NCBI RefSeq assembly: GCF_023278565.1 | Contig: NC_064678.1 | Span: 1,984,001 to 2,048,000 of the forward strand | Reading direction: 5' to 3' | DNA: 64,000 bases | DNA from: Colletotrichum lupini | Lineage: Eukaryota > Ascomycota > Sordariomycetes > Glomerellales > Glomerellaceae | Shown: positions 48,141 to 59,081 of the stretch, piece by piece | Layout of the letters: each line of letters begins with the position of its first letter | Numbering within the stretch: position 1 is the stretch's first letter | The notes under the pieces: model-generated | The model's input: the letters and a program-made list of their open reading frames with translations, nothing else | What the model was told of the DNA's origin: nothing | Databases searched by the model: none | Position numbers and translations under genes: made by a program

Positions 48141-49105
48141 GCAGACGCCTTTATCTGCAAACATGTTTGCGTCTCTGTCACAACTTGTGATGGCAGCACA
48201 TTTTAACAAATTATACGTTTTGGGAGGAGCTAGGCCTACCTGGGCTCCTCTATCACGATGAGACGACAGTCTATTTTGCCGACAACCCGGCTCATTTACT
48301 ACGCTATTATTGCGGAAGCTATGATATGATGATTCACATGTTGTCAAACATTTACTTGGATTTATCTGGCATAAGATTGTTATTCACAGGGAGTTGGCAG
48401 CATTAGCAGCATTGATGCAAGCTCAAACAACAGTGGAGAGCATGGGAACAGGCCATGGTCAGATTGCATTACTAGAGTCTCTTTTTTCTCTCATCTCGCG
48501 TGGATATCTCGTCAACACGATCACGACTCTCATCTATGTGCTATTTATTCCTCAACATTGATTTACCAACCCTACTTGCTCAGCCTATGCTTGTGAAGTA
48601 CCCTGCATATGAATTGTGATGGGGCTGCGCCGCAAACCCAGGACGCTGGGTCCTAGAACAATGCAGCCGTACCTTACATGGAATTTACAATTCCTGTCTG
48701 GTGTTTTTGCACTTTTGCCCCTAGGATTCCAAGAACCCCAAGGACCCCAAGGCAGCGAAAATGCAAAATGCTGTGCATCAGTAATCGGCCCCGACCCCAC
48801 GCTTTTTCCCGGTGTGGGCCCGGTGTCTGGGAAACTGGAGCTAGCGGGACAGCCGAGGCTCGGTATCTTCTCCCCCGCAAACGTCACCGCCCGGGGTAAG
48901 GTCGGTTCTAAACTCTGGGGAAGACACGAATTGATTGATTAGCTGTACGGATTTCCAATCCCGGGCCCCCTTTTTACCTTCTTCATCCCCCATACTCTTC
49001 ATTTTATTCCGATCTTCCGACCTTCTGTCCTTCTAAACTTGCTCTTCTTCATTAGAAACCTTTGAAACAATCAATTGCACAGGAACCCCGGAGAAATCAT
49101 CAGCA
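48141..49105. other. Intergenic region upstream of the SDR gene
   Basis: About 960 bp with the 3' region of the DUF6590 gene and the promoter of the SDR gene. A CT-rich stretch at 48,968-49,040 fits a fungal leader. No gene seen. Confidence 0.5.
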
Positions 49106-50083
49106 ATGGCCGAAGCACAGCTCCACGACTTTCCCTCCCTCTTCTCCCTCAAGGGCAAGGTCGCCGTCGTCACCGGCGGCTCTCGCGGTCTTGGTCTGCA
49201 CGCCGCCTCAGCGTACGTTCAATCTCTCCTTCTCTTTTCTTGCGTGTGCTCTTTAATCCGTACAAGACCATGGTGAAAGGAAACCTTTGACTGACGATGG
49301 GAAAAAAACAACAGCTTCCTCCAAGCCGGTGCCTCCAAAGTCTTCATCTCCTCCCGCAAGGGCAAAGCCTGCGAAGAGGCATGCAAGGCCCTCAACGCCC
49401 TGCCCAACCTCCAGCCCGGCGCCGTCGCGATCCCGATCCCCGCGGACGCAGCGTCCATCAAGGGCGTGGAGCACCTCGTCGCCGAGGTCAAGAAGCACGC
49501 CGACCGCGTCGATATCCTGTTCGCCAACGCGGGCGCCACCTGGGGCGAGGCGTTCGACACCCACCCGGACGAGGCGTTTGCCAAGGTGATGGATTTGAAC
49601 GTCAAGGGCGTGTTTAACACCATTCGGCTGTTCACGCCGCTGCTCGAGAAGAGCGTGGCCGCGAACAAGAGCGCTGGCGGCGAGCCGGCAAAGGTCATCA
49701 TCACGGCGTCTGTTGCGGGCTTGGGGGTCGGTACGCTGGGCAAGCAGGGCACGTATGGGTACAGCGCCAGCAAGGCCGCCGTGTTGCACCTCGGTCGCAA
49801 CTTGGCGCTGGAGCTTGCTCCCAGAGGGATTACCGTGAATTCCATTGCCCCCGGCTTCTTCCCGAGTAAGATGTCCAACGGGTTGCTGGAGATTGGCGGC
49901 GGCGCGGATAAGATTGGCAAGGGGAACCCGATGGGTCGGCTGGGACGGCCGGAGGATATCGCGGGCGCGGTGGTGTACCTTGCCAGTCGGGCGGGTTCGC
50001 ATGTTAACGGGGAGGTCATTGCTATTGATGGCGGGTCGTTGTGGCAGAGGGGGGAGTTGAACGTTCCTCCTAGTAAGTTGTAA
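49106..50083 (+). CDS. Short-chain dehydrogenase/reductase (SDR), classical type
   Basis: Two exons, 49,106-49,212 and 49,315-50,083, joined across a 102-bp intron, give 291 aa. The Rossmann cofactor motif is TGGSRGLG (23-30, TGxxxGxG), followed by NAG (107-109) and the catalytic set Ser168, Tyr185 and Lys189 in YSASK. PG and a C-terminal IDGG segment follow. The Arg after the glycine motif and in the next strand region (SSRKG) suggest NADP(H) preference. The sequence resembles fungal 3-oxoacyl-ACP-reductase/RhlG-like SDRs. The substrate cannot be told. It is convergent with the methyltransferase gene, with 228 bp between stop codons. Confidence 0.93.
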
Positions 50084-50311
50084 GGAACCTTTTGAGTAGA
50101 CTGTGTAGATGGTGTGTTGCTGTTTTTGAACAAGAATATGTAATTGCCTCCCATCAGGGTTCACTTTGCCTTTGCCTCGAGTCTATCATGCTACCGTGAT
50201 GCAGTTGACTTGCACTGCTGACCCCTTACATCCCGTCAATATGTACAGATTGGTAACAGAGCCAAGAAATCAGAAGATCGAGAGAGTTCAAGACAGCAAA
50301 AAAAAAAAAGT

Positions 50312-51806
50312 CTACAACGGCTTCCGCGCCACCCAAAAACTCGCCCGGTACGTGGTATGCAACATACTCTCCCCATCATGGATATACGGCGCCGCGATCC
50401 CCGTCTCCCTCCTCTCCACCACGAAACCCACCTTCTCGACCAACGCCATGACCTCGTCATCGCTCAGCTCGAAGCTCCCCGGATCCGCAATACCCGACGA
50501 GTTACTCGCATCGTGGTCGCCGTCGCCGTCGGTATCGCGCCCGTGGTTTCCGGGGGCATTATTCTCAAAGTGCCACAGCAGGGGCCCGAAATTGATGAGG
50601 AGACCGCCGGGGCGGAGGGCGTGGTGGATCGTCTCGAGGTAGCGGACGAGGTTGGGCGCCGTGTCGAGGAAGAAGACGGTCGCGACGGCGTCGTAGGCCG
50701 AGGCGTGCTCGGCGTCGGAGTAGAGGCAGAGGAAGTCTGCGGCGCACATTGACATGCTGCCAATCCCTGCGCCTCCCGATTCGGAAGACTGCTGCTGCTG
50801 CTGCTGCTGCACCCGCCCGAGTTCCGTCGCCGGGTGGATGTCGGGTACGGCACAGCTCCGGAGGTGGTTCGCGCGCGTGCGGTGGTTGGAGAAGGAGTGG
50901 ACCCAGGGGTAGATTTTATGTTGGCCTGCTTGTTTTGTGCAGTTTAGGATGTAGGAGGAGGCGAGGAGCTGGTGGTAGGAGATCTCATTGCCCTCTGCGT
51001 CGTGGCCGTTGAGACAGAGATCGAAGACGAGGCGGCCCAGTCCCGCGCCGGGGACGAGGACTTTCAGGGGTTCCGCGGCAGCGACGCTGGCGTCTGTCGT
51101 CGTGGCAGAAGACGACTGTCGGGCCTTGCGCTCGCGATCGAGGGCTTCAAGGACAGGACCGTAGCATGTGCTGCGCTCCTCGGCGCCCTCTGCGGACCAG
51201 TCGCGGTAGAATTGGCGGAGGGTGCTGCGCGCCTTGTCGGTGTCGCCGTGCTTTGCGACGCCGACCCAGTTGTCCGGCAGTTTGTGTTCCTCTGCCGAGT
51301 TCTCGTCTACGAGGTGGAAGGAGCGCAGGCCGTTGTGGGCGATGGCGCGGGCGAGCTCGGCGTTGGACTCGATGGCGTCGTCGGTGCGCTCGAGGGTGTC
51401 GAGGAAGTTGAAGGGCGGAGCCGCGAGCATCTGCCAGTGCGCCTGGGGCAGGGCGTAGAAGGATTGGCGGCGGAGGTGGGTTACGTTGAAGTGTGCCACT
51501 TTTGCGTATTGGCTGTAGGATGGTTAGTGAGTTGAAAGGATTGAGGTCGTGATGGTGGTGAGGAAGATGAGAATAAGAGTGAGGGTGAGTTCCGTTCGTT
51601 TGGCACGTAAGGGTGAAGAATCTCTTCCGCCTCGCGGAACTCACCCGTGATATAGCAGTGGTCCCCTCATCCAATTGCAGAACGGGAAGATAAAATAGAG
51701 CATAAACCACTCACAGAAATGAGTCGAGGGCACAGAAAATGACCCTCGTCTCCTCCGGATCGTCAACCGTGTTCTCCATGCCGCTCCATTGCTCGTCGTC
51801 CGCCAT
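50312..51806 (-). CDS. Carnosine N-methyltransferase-like protein (N2227 family)
   Basis: Exon 1 is 51,715-51,806 (MADDEQWSGMEN.. start) and exon 2 is 50,312-51,512, with a 202-bp intron; 430 aa. The protein matches the N2227 family (yeast YNL092W, animal CARNMT1), SAM-dependent methyltransferases that methylate carnosine-type histidine compounds. Key segments are KVLVPGAGLGRLVFDL (SAM site, about 181-195), EGNEISYHQLLASSYILN and PWVHSFSNH, with FFLDTAPN and LRPGGLLINFGPLLWHF later. A poly-Gln run (QQQQQQQ) sits in a variable loop, and a second low-complexity Asp/Gly/His loop follows the LLWHF strand. The upstream exon was found because the family N-terminus continues past the long open frame, and the splice restores LQYAKVAHF. 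Substrate in fungi is not established. Confidence 0.93.
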
Positions 51807-53446
51807 GGCTGGCTAGTCTGGCTTTCCTTCCCCCTATTTCCTTCCCTCTCAGATTTCTGCGCGTAATCCTTGCGCCGAGAGAAACGGCGTGAGAATTCTC
51901 CAACTTGAACACACCAAGATTCGAACGCCGGTGAGATTTCTGAGTTTTCCCGCGTTTGGTATGCTCGATAGTGACGATGGTGTTGCGCAAAGTGCCTCTG
52001 ATGAGGGGCACCGATTCCGAATCACCCCTGCTCGAAATCGCCAGAACACTCTCAACAAACTTGAATAGTGATCGAAAGTTGCTTGGCGAATGATATGCTT
52101 TCCGCGTTGGTACGAGTGAAGCAATTGGTCCACTCCGGACTACCGAAATCGTTCGAGAGGCAAACAGGAGCGCGAGCGAAAAGGGAGGTTGAAGAAAAAA
52201 AAGCAACCCGTCAATACCCCGCGGCGTCGTTCCTCCCAACCACCCCGCCGAAAAAAAGGGTCCCCGCCCCTCCCCCTCCACGCCCCGACAGCGGCCGGCG
52301 GCTGCCGCGATCGCTCGGGCCTGCAAGGATCCAATGGGTTACCGGCACCAACTCATCGTTCAGGTTGTGCAGCAACCCCCGCCTAGAACACCGTGGGGCT
52401 GGAAACTTTATCGCTGCAGGTTCCGCTTACCAATTAGTAATGAACTCGGTCGGACACCGCAACATCATGGACTTGAAAACAGTTCCATTCATACTTTAGT
52501 GGGAGCCGAGCTGACAGATACACACCTCCAGATAAGACCATGGGTTGTAAGAACATGGCTATCTTTTCCTCTTTCTACAAGTAAATAATATTAGAACGGG
52601 GCGGTCAACGCACTGGATTTCATTAGGCTTAAGGCAGGTAAGTTGCCCCCCCTCCCTCAGTATCCGTACATAGCAGTAGTGACCGACTGCGTGGGAATCA
52701 TTCAATGACACGGATAACGGTATTTAAAAACCACATGTGGATTCAGAACACAGCAAAGCTTGAAACGTGCCAAAATCCATCACCGCGATAGACGAAAAGA
52801 TCAGGTTCCTGGAATACAAAGCTTCGTGGTATATAACCAGACATTTCAAGCTAGAATGAGCATACCCAAGAATTCCATATCCGTCTCCAAACCTTGAGTT
52901 AACAACGATGACGAATGGCGGTATCAACTGCGAACGTCCTCGCTCACATCATAAACCCCACTTGGCTTCACTTCAACATCGAACCTCAATATTACAACTC
53001 ACCTCGACATCACACTTCAACACTACAATCCCCTCATCATTATCACCCATAATCACAGCTGCGTAACACAATTACTGAATCCTCATTTCATTGCTTCAGC
53101 CCAATCATCAATCTACATGATCGCGTTGCTCGCGTTGCTACTCTACACATCCATCCCGCAGGGCACAAAGTCCCCGATACCAGAAATTACCACAAAGCAA
53201 TCCCCAAACGCCCGCATTTCTCAAAATATGCTCGCCAATCGCAACTCAAACTCATTTCGTGTCTTTGTTTGTTTTTCTCCATGATCCATCTCCCAACTTC
53301 CTTCGTCCATCGTCCATGCAGTCTCAGATGAGAATTCAAGACTCATCATGCCTCATTTCGCGAAACTTGCTCTTCATCTTTCATATCCTATCAACCGTGA
53401 CTTGTAAATATCACCAGGATCATGGCCATGACATGACCATCATAAC
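51807..53446. other. Intergenic region, no supported gene
   Basis: About 1.6 kb upstream of the methyltransferase gene and downstream of the membrane-protein gene. It carries CA-rich and A-rich stretches (52,960-53,060) but no gene, tRNA or repeat that I can support. Confidence 0.5.
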
Positions 53447-54655
53447 TCAGTGATCACGGTGACGACGCTCCTTTCTCCTCTTGCGCCTCTCATCCGCATA
53501 ATCACTGCTCACGGCGCTCTGGCTGCTCAAACCAGGAATGACGTGGTGATACGACTTGTTCCCCACGTCGCTCTCCAGCGCGCTCGTGATATCGCTCTCG
53601 GCCCAGCTGCCCGGCATACTCGGCTCGGGCTCCTCCCTCGGCGGCGGGAGCGCGTAGCCGCGCGTGTTCTGGTCCTCGGCGACCGTGCTCGCCCGCTGGA
53701 AGCTGAAGTCGCGCCTCGAGCTACCCGCAGCCCGGCCCCGCTCCTGCAGCTTCTTGGCCTCGGCGCGGATGCGCTGGCGCTCGCGCTCCTCGTTGCGGTC
53801 CGCCGTGCTGTACACCTTGCGAATACCACCGTGACCGCTCTTCTTGTGGGGCGTCGACGTCGGCGTGGTCTGCTGGCCTGACAACAAGCTGGTTGAGACG
53901 TTGGATTCGGTAGGGTTCGTTGAGCCATCCCACTCGGACGCCTCGGACTCCTTGTTCAGACCGCCGACGCGGGCGGGCTTTTCATGGCGGTAGGAGCGGA
54001 GGTGCTTCTTGGCCTCGCGTTCGGCCTCCTCGTCAATGAGCACGCCGGCCTCGTCGTAGTTCTGGGACGAGGCCTTCTCTTTGTGGCGCGCGGCCTCCTT
54101 CTCCCTGCGTCTCTTCTCCTTCTTGCGCTCGCGCTTCTCACGGGCGCCGATGTCGCTAGGCCCCGCCGTGATGCCTGACAGGGTAGTTCCCGAGATGCTC
54201 GTCTGGTTGTCGTCGTAGTCCTTGTAGACGCTGCCGCCTCCGAGCTTGGTCGACTTGGTGGCGCCGGACAGGAGAGTGCCGTTGGGACCCCTGCGGCGGA
54301 GCACCGTCGTCTTGTAGTCATCCCAGTCGTTGTCCTTGAAGTAGAAGCCTCCGTTGCGGGCCCAGAAGAAGAACCAGATGCCGGTGATGACAAAAGCGGC
54401 GCCGATGAGGCCGAACAGCACAAAGATGGCCGTGTTGTTGATGTTGCCCGGGTCGGTGACGCCGACGTGGGGGTCCTCCTTGTATCCCGTGCTATCGCGG
54501 GCGAGGAGGAGGGAGCGAGCGGCGAGAGGCCCGACGGAGCCCGCGTCGATTGATCGGGCTGTGATGTCTGCTGGGTCGGGGAGGCTCGAGAGTCGTCTGC
54601 CCACGATGAAGGAGCGGGCTTGGTGCGCCAGGCCGTTGACGACGGCCGGAGCCAT
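53447..54655 (-). CDS. Conserved fungal single-pass membrane protein with charged disordered tail
   Basis: Single-exon, 402 aa with ATG at 54,655 (MAPAVVNGLAHQ). The first 70 residues are Ala/Ser-rich. One strong transmembrane helix lies at about 75-98 (NTAIFVLFGLIGAAFVITGIW), followed by WARNGG. The rest is a long hydrophilic tail with Lys/Arg/Glu-rich stretches (EKRERKKEKRRREKEAARHKE) and Ser/Thr-rich stretches, ending in RKERRHRDH. No cleavable signal peptide is clear, so the orientation is uncertain; the basic tail after the helix suggests it is cytoplasmic. No enzymatic motif was seen and the function is unknown. Confidence 0.82.
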   Translation of the reverse strand: MAPAVVNGLAHQARSFIVGRRLSSLPDPADITARSIDAGSVGPLAARSLLLARDSTGYKEDPHVGVTDPGNINNTAIFVLFGLIGAAFVITGIWFFFWARNGGFYFKDNDWDDYKTTVLRRRGPNGTLLSGATKSTKLGGGSVYKDYDDNQTSISGTTLSGITAGPSDIGAREKRERKKEKRRREKEAARHKEKASSQNYDEAGVLIDEEAEREAKKHLRSYRHEKPARVGGLNKESEASEWDGSTNPTESNVSTSLLSGQQTTPTSTPHKKSGHGGIRKVYSTADRNEERERQRIRAEAKKLQERGRAAGSSRRDFSFQRASTVAEDQNTRGYALPPPREEPEPSMPGSWAESDITSALESDVGNKSYHHVIPGLSSQSAVSSDYADERRKRRKERRHRDH

Positions 54656-57047
54656 GATTGGCAAGGTGGGCTTCAGTTGAAGCCGAGGTACGTGGTAAAA
54701 AAGCTTTTTCGGTATGAAATCTGGGTAGTGGTTGACGATTGCTGGCAGAACCAGCGATGATGGAGGTGAGACTGGAATGTGTGGTTGTGGATGCTGTAAA
54801 GGGAATGCTTCTTCTGCAGTCCACTCTAGTCAGAGAATGGGTAATACGCACTCTATTCTGCCGGTGGAATGTCGAAAAGGTGAAGAATGCGGACAAGGTA
54901 AGAGGTGAAAGTTGCCTGGCCAGCCGCGTGGTGGCGGAAGGCTTGTTCCTATAGAAACCAGAAATTGCCGTGGCTGGGGGATGTGCGCGAACAAGTGAGG
55001 TGGTTGGTGGGGGAATCTGCCTGGGGGTCGCTTCCCTGCTCTCTCTCGGGACTTTTTTTTTTGCGCCTGCCCAGGACTCCAAGGTGAAATGGCCTTGTAA
55101 AATGGAGAAAAAACACTAACTACGGACAAATAGCTTGGCCCTTCGATTCGTGTGCAACCCGATGCGACCTCCACAGGCCGTATTCTGTGTTAGCGAAATA
55201 ATGTCCAGCACCCCATCGCGCCTGCTCTCTCCCAGCCTCCCGTCCCAATGACGTCGAAAGTAAACAGACCCCACACGCAGCCCAGCAACCGCATCCACCA
55301 TGCTCACCTCACTCACACCTCACTCACCTTACTCAATCACGCCAAACCATGTACCCCCTTATCCCCTTTCGTGAATCGTCGGGCACCATCCAGGGCCAAA
55401 GCCGCAAGTGTCACAAAAAACGGGAACACCAACGGACAACGGACAATGGGGCCATTCTATTCGAACCGTTGGGTTCTCCCGTACCCGCCGCGCGGGAGCG
55501 AGCGCACGCGGTATCCACATCCGTTCGAACGCTTTCATTCCCAACACGCGCCGAGTGACATGTTCCCTTCCGCCCCCCATCCCATATCCAGCCATCCAGA
55601 AATAAACTACCTAACTTGACGAGCATCCGTACCAAACACACTTCAAAGAAAATGTCACTGCAGAGAAGAAAAGAAGAGAAAGATGGCCCGTCTTGTCTTC
55701 TCAGACGAATCCTCCAGGGCCTTTCAAGCGACCACACTCTAAGGCCTCCCCAACAGGTGAACTAATCCACCCCGTTTCAAATCTGTATCACAACGCCGGC
55801 GCCAACAGCTAGACGCTGAACATGCCCGGAAGCTTCGTTCTTATATCCAGGGGGGAGGGATTATATTCACCAATTGAGTGTCCGAACCTTGATGTTATTG
55901 GTCTTGCAAGAGCTCAGGAGAGCAGAAATACATACAGTCACTGAGTCCGTAGAGTTCCAGAAGCAGTCTGGAGTGTAATCTCCCTATTCATCGGGATGCC
56001 CGGAACGGGCAAGTGATTGACTCCGGCGGTCCTCCGTGTTAAAATGGAAGGAGGGGCGTGAACGTACAAAGATCATCATTCAACGTCCGCTGGCACTATA
56101 ATCGCGAGACAATTAAGCACATTGCAAACGATAGAGTTGTTGTTCCAACGACATGTTTATTTCATATGCGGCCTACACGGCTCAGCCATGTTAGGGGTAT
56201 CTTATCCTTGCCGCTAGAATAGGGAAATGAGATGGGTAGTTCATCCGCTACCAAATACCATACACCATAATAGCCCCCATTGACATTCCAAAACCACTCC
56301 CCTTTTTACCTGCCCGTCCCAAAAGGCTGGGGCCCTGAATGAACTACGTCCTTTTGTAGTCTCCAACAACGCCCCATGCCCGTGGCTTTGGAGGGGGCAG
56401 CCGAACCCATCCCAATGGTATCCTGCTAACAATGTCCTCTAAGCAGGAATGAAGAAGAAGAAAACAGAACCGCGCAAGGTAGCTAACTGAGCGTAACAAT
56501 TTGCTGAATACCCTTCTCCCTAAAAGCACAAGAAGTGCGAACTTCCCGGATTGCCGATACAGGTTGTCTATCAAAATCGTCCAGTCCGGATGTCGTGCGC
56601 TAAAGGAAACACGACACCCATGACTCCTTCCGGGGTAGGAGACTGGAAAAGTCTCCGCATATGTCCAGAAAGCACAACTCATTATCGTGTCCCGACCCTA
56701 CAAAATTCAAAACGCCCGCGGGTCTCACCCGGGCCGCACAGCCATAATCGGCACATACATGATTCGTCCTGTAAATGGTATAAAGATGCTTGAAAATATG
56801 AAGATAAAGGAGCAGAGCTCGCGACAGCCTCTGCTTTGGGTATAAACTTTTCCGCTGCCAGAAAGTCGACCTAAGCAGTTGCAGAAGCAAAGAAGAAAGA
56901 GAAATGGAAATAAGAAGCCAATCATATCGATACAGCTTTCAATCTGAGTTCCAAGTGCAGAAACAACGCTCGCTCTAATGAAACCGTGCAAAGTGAAAAA
57001 CAAAAGTGCGTCGCTTCATCAACTCGTCATTGTCGTTGCAATTCGAT
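54656..57047. other. Intergenic region, no supported gene
   Basis: About 2.4 kb between two minus-strand genes: upstream DNA of the membrane-protein gene on the left and the 3' region of the disordered-protein gene on the right. Open frames are short and conflict between strands. Nothing recognisable. Confidence 0.5.
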
Positions 57048-59081
57048 TTAGGTAAACGGAATGCGGAACTGCTCGAACTCGTCCGCCTGGCTACGAGCAT
57101 AGGAGTCGGTCCGGCTTTCGGATCGATCACGGATAGCTGGTCGGTCCATGCGGCTGCGGCGTTCATCGGAGTAGACGGTATCCCTATCGCTACCACCAGC
57201 AATGCGTGCTGCCTGGCTGATGTTGATTTCGCCGCCATCCTGGCACTGAATCTCGGCGTTGCCAACTCGCAGGACGGCGTGACCCGTAACCTTGATGGTG
57301 ATGTCGTCGCCGTCAATGGCAGAAGACCGGGTGGTCCGCGTGGTGGCGCTTCGTAGGAAGTCGCTTTCGTCGCGGCTGTCGCTACTTCCACTGGACCTGC
57401 TGCTCTTGCTCTTCTTCCCAGCCTTTGAGAGGGCCGCAGCAGTCAAGGGCACACCGCCGCCGCCGCTTACGCCGTTCTGGTAAGCCATAGCAGCAGCCTC
57501 GGCGGAGTCATACTTGGACTGCGAGTAGCTACCGCTTTCGCCGCCAGCCATGTATGAATGGCGGCGGCTACTGCGGACGGGCGCGGGAGCAGGGGCAGGT
57601 TCGATCTGATATGCGCGATGGCTGTACGTGCTGGAACCCCTTCGGTGACCACGGGGCCTGGCAACAACGCCGTCGTCATATTGGTAACCATGGGGAACGA
57701 TTTCCTGGTACATGGATTCTTCCCCATCGAAATCATCAGAGTCATAGCCCTGAGACATGATCTGTCGCTGCTGGGGATGAGGTTGAGGCGGGGGACGGAA
57801 AGCCTGCTGAGGGGCAGTCGTTCGTGAGCGGGGGAACGGCGGCGGCGGCATCAAGTCGCTGTCTCTGTCTCTGTCCCGAACCTTGAGAGATGGCCGTCTG
57901 CCAATGGGGATATTCTCTTGCTCATAGGTAGGGCCGGGTCCATGTGGGTGGGCGTGGGCGTGGACAGGGCTAGGATGGTATCCGTAGTTGTCGTACTCGA
58001 AGGTAGACGCTGACATGGACCGGTGTCCCATGGCCGACGAAGGCCTCTGTTGGAAGCGTTGGGCCAGGTTTGAGTGTCGGGGGCTGCTCGCCACAGGGGT
58101 AGGCGGAAAGTAATCGTTCGACGGCGGCGTAGGCGGATGGTGCGGCGCCTGCATAGGGTAAGGAACACTTCCGGGGCCCCAGGGGCCTGGCGATTGGGTG
58201 TATGAGGCGCCAGGTGCGGGTGCGAACGGCGACTGCACATGCGGTGATGGGTGGATGGGAATCGGCATAGGAGCGGGAGTAAAGGGCGACGAGGCATGAG
58301 AGGAAGGCGGTGCGTGGATCGATGGTGCAAATGGCGATGGGTTCGGGGCCGGAGTGAAGGGCGAAGCGTTGTTCGCGGCATGCCATTGCTTATTGGAGGT
58401 AGGTGGTCGGGAGCCTTGGCCGTAGTAGCTGGCAGGGCGACTTGAAGCTCGGGGACGCGCACCCTGTGCCTGTGCCGGCTGCTGTACACCGTACTGCGAG
58501 GATTCTTCTTCCGTAAAACGTGGTCTTCTGTATTCATCTGGCTTTTGGGCGGTCTTCTGGGTGTGGACGACGGGGGCCGTGTTGACGTGCTTTGTGGAGG
58601 GACGGGTTGCGGACTTCTTGGCGGCGGATCGCTCGCGCTTCTGGTGACGCTCCTCTCGTTCGCGCTGCTCCTGCTCGAGGCGTTCTTGTTCGCGACGTGA
58701 AGCCTTTTCCTGCTCCTTCTTGAGACGGTGTCTTTCCTCTCGACGACCCTGCTCTCGGGCGGCCTCGTCCCTTGCGGCCCTCTCGGCGAGCTTCTCGGCG
58801 GCTCGATCAGCAGCTTTTTGTTCAGATCGTCTCTTGTCCCTCACTTTCTTGTCCGGGATAGCGGGGTGAACGGTATCGTCCGAGTCGGTGTGGCCGTATT
58901 GCGGGGAGGCGGAGATTGGTCTCGTCATCCTGTCCTTATTGCGAGATTTGCCGCTGTTTGCCTTCTCTCTTGATGGGCTTCCTGGTGCGTGTGACTGGGC
59001 ATACTTGTCGGAGCCCTGGATAACGGAGCCAGTCTCCTCGTCGACGTCTTCGCAGTGGGCAACAATCTTCCTAGGGGCCAT
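57048..59081 (-). CDS. Conserved fungal disordered charged/proline-rich protein
   Basis: Single-exon, 677 aa from ATG 59,081 (MAPRKIVAHCEDVDEE); the frame is open 41 codons further upstream but lacks a better-supported start. Residues about 70-165 form a long charged helix rich in Glu, Arg and Lys, probably coiled coil or a single alpha-helix. A Pro/Ser/Tyr/His-rich region follows with repeated SPFxPAP motifs (about 240-290) and a Pro-rich block. The C-terminus contains a compact conserved-looking segment (ITIKVTGHAVLRVGNAEIQC..GGEINISQAARIAG) that could be a small folded domain. No catalytic or membrane motif was seen. Function unknown. Confidence 0.82.
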   Translation of the reverse strand: MAPRKIVAHCEDVDEETGSVIQGSDKYAQSHAPGSPSREKANSGKSRNKDRMTRPISASPQYGHTDSDDTVHPAIPDKKVRDKRRSEQKAADRAAEKLAERAARDEAAREQGRREERHRLKKEQEKASRREQERLEQEQREREERHQKRERSAAKKSATRPSTKHVNTAPVVHTQKTAQKPDEYRRPRFTEEESSQYGVQQPAQAQGARPRASSRPASYYGQGSRPPTSNKQWHAANNASPFTPAPNPSPFAPSIHAPPSSHASSPFTPAPMPIPIHPSPHVQSPFAPAPGASYTQSPGPWGPGSVPYPMQAPHHPPTPPSNDYFPPTPVASSPRHSNLAQRFQQRPSSAMGHRSMSASTFEYDNYGYHPSPVHAHAHPHGPGPTYEQENIPIGRRPSLKVRDRDRDSDLMPPPPFPRSRTTAPQQAFRPPPQPHPQQRQIMSQGYDSDDFDGEESMYQEIVPHGYQYDDGVVARPRGHRRGSSTYSHRAYQIEPAPAPAPVRSSRRHSYMAGGESGSYSQSKYDSAEAAAMAYQNGVSGGGGVPLTAAALSKAGKKSKSSRSSGSSDSRDESDFLRSATTRTTRSSAIDGDDITIKVTGHAVLRVGNAEIQCQDGGEINISQAARIAGGSDRDTVYSDERRSRMDRPAIRDRSESRTDSYARSQADEFEQFRIPFT

